Below, piece by piece: positions 51,189 to 63,343 of a stretch of DNA of 64,000 nucleotides (within the stretch, counting starts at the first letter, position 1; each line of letters begins with the position of its first letter). Source of the stretch: Nocardioides donggukensis (GTDB lineage: Bacteria; Actinomycetota; Actinomycetes; Propionibacteriales; Nocardioidaceae); assembly GCF_014842875.1 (NCBI RefSeq), contig NZ_JACYXZ010000002.1, positions 760,623 to 824,622 of the forward strand, written 5' to 3'. Under the pieces are notes generated by a model that saw only the letters and a program-made list of their open reading frames with translations, had not been told where the DNA came from and did no database searches. The translations under genes and the position numbers were made by a program.

Positions 51189-51650
51189 GTGCCCGTGCAG
51201 AATCCGAACGACCAGATCGAGCAGCAGCTGTTCACGCTGCTGCGGCGCACCCAGGCGATCCACGTGCAGACCTCCTCCGGCGAGGTCGAGCTGGAGCGCT
51301 CGGCCTACGGCATCCTCTGCCTGATCGCCGACGAGGGACCGCACCGGCTCGGGGCGATCGCGGCGGCCTTCCGCCTCGACCCGTCCACGATCACCCGCCA
51401 GGTGCAGGCGGTGGTGCGGCTGGGTCTGGCCGCCAAGACCGTGGACGCCTCCGACCGCCGCGCCTCGCTGCTCAGCCTCACCGACGAGGGACGCGTGGCG
51501 ATCGGCGAGGCCAGGGCGCACCGGCGACGCATGCTCGACGCGATCCTGGCCGACTGGACCCTCGACGAGCGGACCGCCTTCATGACCGCGCTGACCCGCT
51601 TCAACCGGACGATCGACGACTGGGACGCCCACGACGCCGTTCCGGACTAG
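51189..51650 (+). CDS. MarR-family transcriptional regulator
   Basis: 153 residues from GTG (VPVQNPNDQIEQQLF); a second GTG two codons on is possible. Winged helix with recognition helix LDPSTITRQVQAVVRLGL (about 63-80) and wing DRRASLLSLTDEG (about 88-100), as in the MarR family. Dimerising helices flank it. The ligand and targets are unknown; it lies alone between uppS and recO and may control itself or an unlinked exporter. Confidence 0.88.
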   Translation: MPVQNPNDQIEQQLFTLLRRTQAIHVQTSSGEVELERSAYGILCLIADEGPHRLGAIAAAFRLDPSTITRQVQAVVRLGLAAKTVDASDRRASLLSLTDEGRVAIGEARAHRRRMLDAILADWTLDERTAFMTALTRFNRTIDDWDAHDAVPD

Positions 51651-51662
51651 GTGCCGCGGGCC

Positions 51663-52391
51663 TCAGCGCTCGACGTACGCCATCGACCGCAGGCCGCGCT
51701 CGAGGTGCCACTGCAGGTAGGCGGCGACCAGGCCGTTGGCCTCCCGGAGGTGGCGGGGCTCGACCCGCCGGACCAGCTCCCAGTCACCGGCCAGCAGCGC
51801 GCCGAGCAGGGCCACGGTCTCCGACGACGGGTTCGCCGAGCCGGGCACCCGGCAGGCCGAGCAGAGGATGCCGCCCGCCGCCGGGCTGAACCAGCGGTGC
51901 GGCCCCTCCTCGCCGCACCGGGCGCAGCCGTCGAACGAGGGGGCGTAGCCGGCGACCGACAGGGAGCGCAGCAGGTAGGAGTCGAGCACCTGGTGCGGCC
52001 GATGGTCGTGGCTGGTCATCGCCCGCAGGCCGCCGACCAGCAGCAGGAACTGCTGCAGCGCCGGCTGGCGCTCCTCGGCCACCAGCTTCTCGGCCGTCTC
52101 GAGCATCACGGTGCCGGCGGTGTACCGCTCGTAGTCCTCGCCGAGGTGGGAGGAGAACGGCGTCAGCGTCTCGGCCTGGGTGATCACGTCGAGGTTGCGA
52201 CCCTCGGCCAGCTGCAGGTCCACGTGGGTGAACGGCTCCAGCCGGGACCCCCAGCGGCTGGTGGTCTTGCGCACCCCCTTGGCCACCGCGCGGACCAGGC
52301 CCTGCGAGCGGGTCAGGAGGGTGATGATCCGGTCCGCCTCGCCCAACTTGTGGGTGCGCAGCACGACGGCTTCGGCGCGGTAGAGGGGCAC
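51663..52391 (-). CDS. recO: DNA repair protein RecO
   Basis: 242 residues from GTG (VPLYRAEAVVLRTHKLGEADRIITLLT). It has an N-terminal OB fold and a C-terminal helical domain with a zinc finger, CARCGEEGPH...CSAC (four cysteines about 155-178). It loads RecA through RecFOR and anneals single strands. CACAAT at 52398-52403 is six bases before the GTG. Confidence 0.95.
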   Translation of the reverse strand: MPLYRAEAVVLRTHKLGEADRIITLLTRSQGLVRAVAKGVRKTTSRWGSRLEPFTHVDLQLAEGRNLDVITQAETLTPFSSHLGEDYERYTAGTVMLETAEKLVAEERQPALQQFLLLVGGLRAMTSHDHRPHQVLDSYLLRSLSVAGYAPSFDGCARCGEEGPHRWFSPAAGGILCSACRVPGSANPSSETVALLGALLAGDWELVRRVEPRHLREANGLVAAYLQWHLERGLRSMAYVER

Positions 52392-52397
52392 CCGCCC

Positions 52398-52403
52398 ATT
52401 GTG
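52398..52403 (-). promoter_or_regulatory. -10 element of leaderless recO
   Basis: CACAAT, six bases before the GTG at 52391. Confidence 0.45.
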
Positions 52404-52409
52404 CCGTGC

Positions 52410-53267
52410 TCAGCTGCCGGAGCGCCGCTCCGCCGGTGGTGTTTCCCAGCAGCTCGTCGCGAAGTCCGCCGCTTCCGCGTCGAGCCGCTGCGGGGCGACC
52501 CGCCACTCCAGGATGCTGCGGGCGCGCACGAACCTCGCCCCCGGCACCTCCTCGGCCAGCATCGCGGCGTCGGCGGCCGGGTGGATCGGGTCCGCCGGGT
52601 GGCCGACGACCATCGTCGGCGCGGTGATCTCCCGACGCTGGCGGGACGGCGGCGCGATCCGGCCGAAGATGATGCCGTGCAGGGTGGCGGCCATCGCGGC
52701 CGGGCGCTGGTCCAGCGTGTCCAGCACGATCCCCGCCCAGAACGGCACCAGGCCGCGCGGGACCGGCCGGGTTACCCGGCGCAGGGCCCCGACCGTGAAC
52801 GGCAGGTAGCGCGCGCAGAGCATCATCGGCCCGAACACGACGAGCCCGAACTCGAGGGCGTTGTCGAGCACCGGCATCTCGACCAGCAGCCCCCGGACCC
52901 GCTCGGGGGCCAGCACCGCCACCTCCAACGAGACGTTGGCCCCCAGCGAGGTGCCTCCGATGACCGCCTGGTCCGCGCCGAGGTGGTCCAGGAGCGCGAG
53001 CACCTGCTCACCGAACGCGGTCATCGAGTAGACCAGCGGGTCCGCGGGTCGGTCCGAACGGCCGTGGCCCAGCAGGTCGAGCGTCACGACGTGGCACCCC
53101 TGGGCCGCGAGCGCCCGCGCCAACGGCTGGTGCATCCGGCGCGGCATCAGCTGCCCGTGGACCAGGACCACCCAGCGCCCACCGGCGCCGTACTCGGTGT
53201 ACTCCAGCCGGTCCTCGCCGAGGAAGAACTGGCCGATCCGCTCCGAGACCAGTGGGGTGGTCGTCAT
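52410..53267 (-). CDS. alpha/beta hydrolase
   Basis: 285 residues from ATG (MTTTPLVSERIGQFFLGEDRLEYTEYG). Fold motifs are VVLVHGQLMPRRMH, DLLGHGRSDRP, the nucleophile GGTSLGAN (about 103) and a C-terminal AREV-type segment with HPADPIHPAADA. The usual terminal catalytic histidine is not obvious near WRVAPQRLDAE, so activity should not be assumed. Its stop lies seven bases before the recO promoter hexamer. The substrate is unknown. TAGGTT at 53275-53280, seven bases before the ATG, indicates a leaderless transcript. Confidence 0.8.
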   Translation of the reverse strand: MTTTPLVSERIGQFFLGEDRLEYTEYGAGGRWVVLVHGQLMPRRMHQPLARALAAQGCHVVTLDLLGHGRSDRPADPLVYSMTAFGEQVLALLDHLGADQAVIGGTSLGANVSLEVAVLAPERVRGLLVEMPVLDNALEFGLVVFGPMMLCARYLPFTVGALRRVTRPVPRGLVPFWAGIVLDTLDQRPAAMAATLHGIIFGRIAPPSRQRREITAPTMVVGHPADPIHPAADAAMLAEEVPGARFVRARSILEWRVAPQRLDAEAADFATSCWETPPAERRSGS

Positions 53268-53274
53268 GGCGCAA

Positions 53275-53280
53275 AACCTA
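53275..53280 (-). promoter_or_regulatory. -10 element of leaderless hydrolase gene
   Basis: TAGGTT, seven bases before the ATG at 53267. Confidence 0.5.
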
Positions 53281-53304
53281 GTCGCTGGAGCGGCCGGAGA
53301 GTGC

Positions 53305-53310
53305 GAGGCT
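53305..53310 (+). promoter_or_regulatory. putative -10 of leaderless GNAT gene
   Basis: GAGGCT, seven bases before the GTG at 53318; back to back with the hydrolase promoter. Confidence 0.3.
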
Positions 53311-53317
53311 TGCGGAT

Positions 53318-53788
53318 GTGGACACGATCCGGGTGCTGGAGGCCGACGACTGGGAGCTGCTGCGCGACCTGCGGCTGCGGGCACTCGCCGACGCCCCGGA
53401 GGCGTACTGCTCCACCGTGGAGCGGGAGCTGGCCTTCACCGAGTCGGACTGGCGGCAGCGGTCCGGCGGCCTGTCCGTGGTCGCGTTCGCCGGCGGCGAG
53501 CCGGCCGCGATCGGTGGTGGCTTCTCCTCGACGCCCGGCTGGATGCAGGTCGTCGGGATGTGGACCGCGCCGGAGCACCGCGGTCGCGGCCTGGCCACCG
53601 CCGTGCTCGGAGAGCTCGTGCACCACGCCCGCACGCAGGGGCAGCGGGTGACGCTGGACGTCGTCGAGGGCAACACCGCCGCAGAGTCCACCTACACGCA
53701 CTTCGGCTTCGTCCCCACCGGGGAGTCGGAGCCGCTGCGGGAGGGGTCCGACCTGCTGGTGTGGCGCTACGTGCTCCCCGCTGGCTGA
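53318..53788 (+). CDS. GNAT family N-acetyltransferase
   Basis: 156 residues from GTG. Acetyl-CoA binding motif MWTAPEHRGRGLATAVLGELV (split around residues 82-102) and the C-terminal GNTAAESTYTHFGFVPTGES are typical. The N terminus RVLEADDWELLRDLRLRALADAPEAY marks the subgroup of small-molecule or protein N-terminal acetyltransferases. The substrate cannot be told. Ends 26 bases from the DUF305 gene, tail to tail. Confidence 0.88.
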   Translation: MDTIRVLEADDWELLRDLRLRALADAPEAYCSTVERELAFTESDWRQRSGGLSVVAFAGGEPAAIGGGFSSTPGWMQVVGMWTAPEHRGRGLATAVLGELVHHARTQGQRVTLDVVEGNTAAESTYTHFGFVPTGESEPLREGSDLLVWRYVLPAG

Positions 53789-53813
53789 GGGCGAGCGTCT
53801 CGCCACCCGGCCG

Positions 53814-54539
53814 TCACAGCGCCGAGCGAAGCTCCCGCATCCGGTCGATCTCGGCCGACTGACCGGCGAAGATCTCCGAGGCGATCTCGCTGGCGAGCAG
53901 GTCGGCGCCCTCGGTCATCTGCTCGTCCGCCATGTCGACCGCGCCCTGGTGGTGGGCGATCATCCCGGTCAGGAACAGCCGGTCGAACCGCCCGCCCTTG
54001 GCGGCGGCCAGCTCGTCCATCTGTGCCGGTGACAGCATGCCGGCCATCATCGGCTCGTCGTCGTCCCCGTCGTGGTCGTGCGTGCTGTGGTCGTGCACCT
54101 CGGGCACGCCGAGGCCGCGGGCCTGGAGCCAGGCGGCGAGGCCTTGGATCTCGGGCCCCTGGGTGCCCTCGATCCGGCGGGCCAACGAGGCAACCCGCTC
54201 GTCGCGGGCCCGGGTGCGGGCCAGCGCGGTCATCTCGAGCGCCTGCGCGTGGTGCGGGATCATCATCTGGACGAAGCGGGCGTCGACCTCGTTCCACTCG
54301 GTCTCCTCGAGCGTGGTGTCGGGGTCGAGGGTCGCGTTGGCCTCACCCGGACGGCCCGGCTGCAGGATCTTGCTGAGCGCCTCGGTGTCGGCCGAGGACG
54401 TCGCCGTGGGCTCCGCACCGGCCTGGGCCGGATCGTCCGCGCCCTCGCCGGCCGTGCACCCGGCAAGCGTCAGCACCGCCACCAGCGCAACCACGATCGC
54501 CCTCGGAGCCGCACGTCGAGCACCCGCCACGTCGTACAC
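53814..54539 (-). CDS. DUF305 domain lipoprotein/exported protein, His/Met-rich
   Basis: 241 residues from GTG (VYDVAGARRAAPRAIVVALVAVLTLAGC), with GGGAGG five bases upstream, which decides against an ATG 42 bases earlier. A lipobox LAGC puts the lipidated cysteine near residue 28. DUF305 has two four-helix halves marked by FVQMMIPHHAQALEM and FLTGMIAHHQGAVDM; between them is a His/Asp/Met-rich loop (HDHSTHDHDGDDDEPMMAGM). DUF305 proteins are often linked to copper or other metal handling in the cell envelope. Divergent from the LVIVD-repeat protein, a common actinobacterial pairing. Confidence 0.85.
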   Translation of the reverse strand: MYDVAGARRAAPRAIVVALVAVLTLAGCTAGEGADDPAQAGAEPTATSSADTEALSKILQPGRPGEANATLDPDTTLEETEWNEVDARFVQMMIPHHAQALEMTALARTRARDERVASLARRIEGTQGPEIQGLAAWLQARGLGVPEVHDHSTHDHDGDDDEPMMAGMLSPAQMDELAAAKGGRFDRLFLTGMIAHHQGAVDMADEQMTEGADLLASEIASEIFAGQSAEIDRMRELRSAL

Positions 54540-54643
54540 CTCGTCCTCCCGAGAGCCCACCGAAGTTACCTGCACGGACATCTTGTGGCCACCGAGCCGC
54601 CGGTGCAAGTATCAGGCGACCCACTCCCTCGGAAGGTGCCACC

Positions 54644-56185
54644 ATGAATCGACGTACCACCCCCACTCGATCATGGAGCGCTCCCGGCGCCGCAGTGCTC
54701 GCCATCGGGCTCGCCTGCGGACTCGCGGCCATCGCCGCGCCGGTGAACGCTCACGATGACCCCGACGAGGTCATCACCGAACAGACCGATCCGGACTGCG
54801 GTCCCGGGCAGAAGAAGCTGAAGAAGGCCGACGACAGGTTCGACCAGGGCTGTCTCCCGGGCAAGCGCCTCGGGCAGCTCGACGACAGCGACGCCGTCCT
54901 CGAGCCCGGCGAGCAGGCCTCCAGCAAGAACATGACGCTGCTCGCCAACATCCCCAAGAACGGCGCGTTCGCCTCCGAGGGCTCCTTCAGCAGCGACCTC
55001 GCCTTCCAGGGCAACTACGCCTACGCGGGCAACTACAACGGCTTCACCGTCTACGACATCAAGAAGGCCCACAAGCCCAAGCAGGTGGCCCAGGTCGTCT
55101 GCCCCGGGTCGCAGAACGACGTCTCGGTGAGCGGTGACCTGCTGATCCTCAGCACGGACTCGAGCCGCAGCAACGACACCTGCGACAACGAGGCGCAGTC
55201 CCCGACGATCGAGGCATCGTGGGAGGGCCTGAAGGTCTTCGACATCAGTGACCCGACGGAGCCGGCGTACGTCGCCTCGGTCGAGACCAAGTGCGGCTCG
55301 CACACGCACTCGCTCGCGCCGAGCCACGACGGGGAGACGCTCTACGCCTACGTCTCGTCCTACAGCCCGAACGCGGCCTTCCCCGACTGCCAGCCGCCGC
55401 ACGACCTGATCAGCGTGGTCGGCATCCCGGTCGACAGCCCCGAGGACGCCTCCGTGGTCTCCGAGCCGGTGCTGTTCCCGGACGGTGGCAACCCGCCCGG
55501 CAACGGGTCCAGGCAGACCAGCGGCTGCCACGACATCACCGCCTACCCGAGCAAGGACATCGCGGCCGGCGCCTGCATGGGCGACGGGGTCCTGATGGAC
55601 ATCTCGGACCGGGAGAACCCGGTCGTCACCGAGACCGTGCGGGACACGGAGAACTTCGCCTTCTGGCACTCCGCGACCTTCAACAACGACGGCACCAAGG
55701 TGCTCTACACCGACGAGCTGGGCGGTGGCGGCGGCCCCACCTGCAACCCGACCGTCGGGCCCGAGAAGGGCGCGGACGGCATCTACGACATCGTCGACGG
55801 GCAGCTGGAGTTCCGCAGCTACTGGAAGATCCCGCGGACCCAGACCAACACCGAGAACTGCGTCGCCCACAACGGGTCGCTGATCCCGGTGAAGGGCAAG
55901 GACATCATGGTCCAGGCCTGGTACCAGGGCGGCATCTCGATCGTGGACTTCACCGACTCCTCGAACCCGAAGGAGATCGGCTGGTTCGACCGCGGTCCGC
56001 TCTCGAACGAGCGCCTGATCCTGGGCGGGTCGTGGTCGGCGTACTACTACGACGGCTACATCTACTCCAACGACATCCAGCAGGGCCTGGACGTCCTGAC
56101 CGTCCGTGACCCGCGGGTCGCGTCGGCGAAGAGCGTGAAGTTCGGCGAGCTGAACCCGCAGAGCCAGCCCAACTTCAACGGGTGA
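54644..56185 (+). CDS. secreted LVIVD-repeat (beta-propeller-like) protein
   Basis: 513 residues with GGAAGG before the ATG. Signal peptide about 1-36 ending near APVNA-H. A Lys/Cys-containing stretch (DCGPGQKKLKKADDRFDQGC) precedes a repeat region with YAGNYNGFTVYDIKKAHKPKQVAQV, LKVFDISDPTEPAYVASVE, GVLMDISDRENPVV and GISIVDFTDSSNPKEIGW split over the length, each a blade-like LVIVD unit. Histidines in CGSHTHSL, SGCHDI and FWHSA could bind metal. No catalytic site known. It is divergent from a DUF305 lipoprotein and the two probably function together outside the cell. Overlaps the MMPL gene end by 11 bases. Confidence 0.82.
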   Translation: MNRRTTPTRSWSAPGAAVLAIGLACGLAAIAAPVNAHDDPDEVITEQTDPDCGPGQKKLKKADDRFDQGCLPGKRLGQLDDSDAVLEPGEQASSKNMTLLANIPKNGAFASEGSFSSDLAFQGNYAYAGNYNGFTVYDIKKAHKPKQVAQVVCPGSQNDVSVSGDLLILSTDSSRSNDTCDNEAQSPTIEASWEGLKVFDISDPTEPAYVASVETKCGSHTHSLAPSHDGETLYAYVSSYSPNAAFPDCQPPHDLISVVGIPVDSPEDASVVSEPVLFPDGGNPPGNGSRQTSGCHDITAYPSKDIAAGACMGDGVLMDISDRENPVVTETVRDTENFAFWHSATFNNDGTKVLYTDELGGGGGPTCNPTVGPEKGADGIYDIVDGQLEFRSYWKIPRTQTNTENCVAHNGSLIPVKGKDIMVQAWYQGGISIVDFTDSSNPKEIGWFDRGPLSNERLILGGSWSAYYYDGYIYSNDIQQGLDVLTVRDPRVASAKSVKFGELNPQSQPNFNG

Positions 56186-58202
56186 CGCGCTCGGTGGCCG
56201 CGTCGGCGTGCAGCCGGCGCGGCCACCAGAACGCGTCCCCCATCCGGACCGCGATGGCCGGGACCAGCACGGTCCGCACGACCAGGGTGTCCAGCAGGAC
56301 GCCGACGCAGATCACCACGCCCAGCTGGGCGAGCACCACGAGCGGCAGCACCCCCAGGACAGCGAACACGGCCGCCAGGAGGATGCCGGCGCTGGTGATC
56401 ACCCCACCGGTGGCGGTGAGCGCCCTCAGCATGCCGGCCCGGGTGCCGTGCTCGCGGCTCTCCTCCGCCGCCCGGGTGACCAGGAAGATGTTGTAGTCGA
56501 CGCCCAGGGAGACCAGGAAGAGGAACGCCAGCAACGGCATCCCGACGTCGATGCGCTCGAAGCCGAGCACCCCGGTGAACACCCACCACGAGACACCCAG
56601 TGCGGCCAGGTAGGTCGCCACCACGCTCGCGACCAGGATGACCGGCGCCACCAGCGAGCGCAGCAGCAGCACCAGCGCCAGCAGCACCAGGCCCAGGATG
56701 ACCGGGAACACGACCAGTCGGTCGCGTGATGCCGCCGCCGCCTCGTCCAGACTCTCGGCCTCCGGCCCCCCGACGTACGTCGCGGGCAGGGGGTCCAGCG
56801 CGGCCCGGAGCCGCTCGATGCTCGCGCGGGCGTCCTCGCTGCCGGGCTCGGCCGCGAGGAGCAGATCGACGCGCACCAGACCGCCCTCCCCCTGGCTGAC
56901 CTGGCCGGGGGTGACGCCGTCGACCTGCCCGACCGCCCGCTGCACCTCGCCGACGGGCTGGCCCGAGACCACGACCGTCGGGTCGGCGCTGCCGACGGGG
57001 AACGACTCGCCGAGCCGCTCCGAGGCCTCGATCGCCTCCGGCTTCTCGAGGAACTGGTCGGCGTCGGACAGGCCCGTGCGGACCTGCCCCAGACCGGCTG
57101 CCAGCCCGGCGAGCACGACCATCGTCACCACGATCATGAGCGAGGGTCGCGCCGACACCACGGCGCCCACCCGGCTCCACACGGAGCGGGATCCGACCAG
57201 CGGGGTCTGCCCCACCCGTGGCACCAGTGGCCAGAACACGCCGCGGGGCAACAGCACCAGGGCGGACGGCAGCACGCCGAGCACCGAGACCGCCGCCACC
57301 ACGATGCCGACCGCGCTGGCGACGCCGAGCCCCCGGGTGGCGGGGAACGACGCGAGCAGGAGGGTCAGGACGCCGACGACGACCGTGACCGAGCTGGCGA
57401 GGACGGCTTCGGCGGTGCGCCGCAGGGCCCGCGCCATGGCGTCGTACCGGCTCTCGTGGACCTTGAGCTCGTCGCGGTAGCGGGAGATCAGCAGCAGGGC
57501 GTAGTCGGTGCCGGCGCCGAACACCAGCACCGAGAGGATCCCGATGGTCGACTCGTCCCAGGTGACGTCGAAGGCGGCCAGGGTCTGGGTCGCGAGGATG
57601 GCCGCCACCCGGTCCGCGATCCCGACCACCGCGAGCGGGACGATCCACAGGAACGGGCTCCGGTAGGTGACGATCAGCAGCAGCGCCACGACGGACGCGG
57701 TCGCGATCAGCAGGCGCAGGTTGGCGCCGTCGAACACCGCGGCCAGGTCCGCCTGGATGGCCGCCGGGCCGGTGACCTGGGCGCTCACCCCGGTCGGCAG
57801 GTCCTCGCGCAGCCGCTCGCGCAGGTCCTCGACCGCGGTGGCGATGGCCTCCGCGCCGGCCGCGTCGACCGAGACGACGCCGAGGGCGGCCGTGCCGTCC
57901 TCACTCGTCCGGAACGGGGCCCGGTCGCCGGCGATGTCCCGCAACTGGCCGCGGAGCTCGGTGACGACACCCTCGTCCAGCCGCCCGTCCTCGGCGGCGT
58001 AGACGACGACCGCCGTGCTGTCCTCCCCGGACGGGAAGGAGTCCTGCAGCTCGACCACCGTCGTGCTGTCGGCGCCCTCCGGGAGCCCGTCCAGTGACGA
58101 CGGCGAGCGCTCCGCCTCACCCACGAGACCGAGCACCAGCAGGGCGCCGAGGAGCGCCAGGAGAAGGGTGGCCCCGGCACGCCGGGGGGTGAGCGTCGCC
58201 AT
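56175..58202 (-). CDS. MMPL-family (RND-type) transporter
   Basis: 675 residues, normal for actinobacterial MMPL proteins. TM1 lies at about 8-28, then a periplasmic loop with LPEGADSTTVVELQDSFPSGEDST; two clusters of five helices follow, the first with VFGAGTDYALLLISRYRDEL and the second with FLVSLGVDYNIFLVTRAAEESREHG, the proton-relay aspartates of this family being in GTDYAL and GVDYNI. It exports lipids or small hydrophobic compounds driven by proton flow. GGAGG lies before the ATG. Divergent from a MarR regulator, which probably represses it. Confidence 0.92.
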   Translation of the reverse strand: MATLTPRRAGATLLLALLGALLVLGLVGEAERSPSSLDGLPEGADSTTVVELQDSFPSGEDSTAVVVYAAEDGRLDEGVVTELRGQLRDIAGDRAPFRTSEDGTAALGVVSVDAAGAEAIATAVEDLRERLREDLPTGVSAQVTGPAAIQADLAAVFDGANLRLLIATASVVALLLIVTYRSPFLWIVPLAVVGIADRVAAILATQTLAAFDVTWDESTIGILSVLVFGAGTDYALLLISRYRDELKVHESRYDAMARALRRTAEAVLASSVTVVVGVLTLLLASFPATRGLGVASAVGIVVAAVSVLGVLPSALVLLPRGVFWPLVPRVGQTPLVGSRSVWSRVGAVVSARPSLMIVVTMVVLAGLAAGLGQVRTGLSDADQFLEKPEAIEASERLGESFPVGSADPTVVVSGQPVGEVQRAVGQVDGVTPGQVSQGEGGLVRVDLLLAAEPGSEDARASIERLRAALDPLPATYVGGPEAESLDEAAAASRDRLVVFPVILGLVLLALVLLLRSLVAPVILVASVVATYLAALGVSWWVFTGVLGFERIDVGMPLLAFLFLVSLGVDYNIFLVTRAAEESREHGTRAGMLRALTATGGVITSAGILLAAVFAVLGVLPLVVLAQLGVVICVGVLLDTLVVRTVLVPAIAVRMGDAFWWPRRLHADAATERVTR

Positions 58203-58267
58203 GGAAGGGCCTCCGTCGAGGTCGATGGCGGTCTAGACTGCCCACGACCGGGTCGCTAGTCGGATTG

Positions 58268-58276
58268 CTAAGTTAG
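58268..58276. promoter_or_regulatory. candidate MarR operator between MMPL and marR
   Basis: CTAAGTTAG, a short perfect palindrome in the 73-base divergent region, ending at the first base of the marR GTG. A CTAG at 58256-58259 lies just before it. Shorter than a full MarR footprint, so only a candidate core. Confidence 0.4.
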
Positions 58277-58758
58277 TGAGTCACTTGTCGCCACGCAAAC
58301 CAGAGGGTGAGTCGCCCGCCGGCCTGCCGGCCGGGTCGCTGGAGACCTCGACGCTGCTGGCGTTGCGGGAGCTGATCCACACCGGTTCGCTCGTGGCCCC
58401 GGCGATCGCCCGACGAGCGTCGCTCAGCCGGTCCGAGCTGCGCGCCCTGGAGCTGCTCTTCGACGGTCCGCTCGGCCCGGTCGACCTGGCCCGCGAGCTG
58501 GGGGTCACCAGCGCCGCCTCGTCGGGCATCGTCGACCGGCTGGTCGCCCGCGAGCACGTGGTGCGCCGGCCGCACGACACGGACCGACGACGGACGGTCG
58601 TCACGATCACCGACACCGGCCGGAGCGACGTCATGGGCCACCTGACGCCGATGTTCCTCGCGCTGCACGAGCTCGACGCCGATCTGGACGACGAGGAGCG
58701 CGCGACGGTCGAGCGGTACCTCCGGGGGGCCATCGAGGCACTCCGCCGGCTGGTCTGA
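58276..58758 (+). CDS. MarR-family transcriptional regulator
   Basis: 160 residues from GTG (VSHLSPRKPEGES). Winged helix with LARELGVTSAASSGIVDRLVAREHV (split about 68-92) and wing RPHDTDRRRTVVTITDTG. Its start is embedded in a small palindrome shared with the MMPL promoter, so it is probably an autoregulated repressor of the adjacent exporter. Ligand unknown. Confidence 0.88.
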   Translation: MSHLSPRKPEGESPAGLPAGSLETSTLLALRELIHTGSLVAPAIARRASLSRSELRALELLFDGPLGPVDLARELGVTSAASSGIVDRLVAREHVVRRPHDTDRRRTVVTITDTGRSDVMGHLTPMFLALHELDADLDDEERATVERYLRGAIEALRRLV

Positions 58759-58847
58759 CCGCCCACAGGCGTGACACGGGCGCACCACAGGGGCGCCACA
58801 CGCCCGCTCCCCCGCCTGAATCGCCCTCGAAATCGGACCATTTGCCG

Positions 58848-58853
58848 TACCTT
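58848..58853 (+). promoter_or_regulatory. -10 element of leaderless coiled-coil gene
   Basis: TACCTT, six bases before the ATG at 58860. Confidence 0.5.
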
Positions 58854-58859
58854 GCTGCC

Positions 58860-62674
<3,815 letters not shown>

Positions 62675-62683
62675 GACGCATCC

Positions 62684-62689
62684 AGATTA
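62684..62689 (-). promoter_or_regulatory. -10 element of leuA leader transcript
   Basis: TAATCT, nine bases before the leader peptide ATG at 62674; the start point would be two to three bases before the ATG. Confidence 0.55.
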
Positions 62690-62814
62690 GCGCACGGTCC
62701 GCGCCGGCGTGCGGCGATGTCCGGTGCGTGAGCGGCTACCCGCGCCACGGTGCTCGGGATTGCCAGCACCGGCGAGTCCCTGACCACCGGGCACCCTCCT
62801 CGTCCCGGTCACGC

Positions 62815-62889
62815 GTGCAGAACGACGTGCAGCCGACCGCTTGAGGGGCCGGGATCGCGCTCGGAGGTGGGTGCTGCACGTAGTTCTGC
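62815..62889. repeat. dispersed hairpin repeat type A, copy 1
   Basis: 75 bases: GTGCAGAACGACGTGCAGC at the left and GCTGCACGTAGTTCTGC at the right are near-complementary arms. Copy 2 at 63068-63142 has the same length and arms, with a different centre. Confidence 0.7.
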
Positions 62890-62909
62890 CCGGGCGCGCG
62901 GGCTCGCTC

Positions 62910-63051
62910 GGTGGTTGCCCTTCGAGACGGCGCTGGTGCGCCTCCTCAGGAACCGGAGCGAGCCCGGTCCCCGGTGGTTGCCCTTCGAGACGGCGCTGGC
63001 GCGCCTCCTCAGGAACCGGAGCGAGCGCCAGCGAGCGTCTCGAAACCACTC
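62910..63051. repeat. dispersed hairpin repeat type B, copies 1 and 2
   Basis: GGTGGTTGCCCTTCGAGACG begins at 62910 and again at 62973; each copy runs through GCGCCTCCTCAGGAACCGGAG. Copy 2 continues into GCGCCAGCGAGCGTCTCGAAACCAC, the imperfect complement of its own left end, so it forms a hairpin of about 78 bases; copy 1 is cut short after GAGCGAGC. Minus-strand open frames here translate only the repeats. Confidence 0.7.
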
Positions 63052-63067
63052 CTCGACGGTGCTGCGC

Positions 63068-63142
63068 GTGCAGAACGACGTGCAGCCACTGCCCTTCAGC
63101 GCCGTACGGCACTCCGAGGCGGGGTGCTGCACGTAGTCCTGC
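63068..63142. repeat. dispersed hairpin repeat type A, copy 2
   Basis: Arms GTGCAGAACGACGTGCAGC (from 63068) and GCTGCACGTAGTCCTGC (to 63142), exactly 75 bases like copy 1; only the arms are conserved, not the loop. Confidence 0.7.
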
Positions 63143-63194
63143 CCGGCCACCGGTTTTCGACACGCTCGCGGCGCGACCTGGCCAACCGGGCGAC

Positions 63195-63285
63195 GGTGGT
63201 TGCCCTTCGAGACGGCGCTGGCGCGCCTCCTCAGGAACCGGAGCGAGCGCTAGCGAGCGTTTCGAAACCACTCGCTCAACCACCG
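63195..63285. repeat. dispersed hairpin repeat type B, copy 3
   Basis: Starts GGTGGTTGCCCTTCGAGACG and ends CGTTTCGAAACCACTCGCTC then AACCACCGG, a complete copy with both arms. Apart from the A and B repeats, the 669-base gap 62675-63343 holds only the leuA promoter. Confidence 0.7.
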
Positions 63286-63343
63286 GTGGACATGCCACGG
63301 TCCCCACCCGATCCTGCCTGGGGTGGGGTGTGGGGCGGTGTCC

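Noticed and set aside
62687..63307. Overlapping open frames with repeated VALRDGAGAPPQEPE or LAPVPEEARQRRLEG segments
   Set aside because: They are translations of hairpin repeats A and B in several frames; no start signal and no family.
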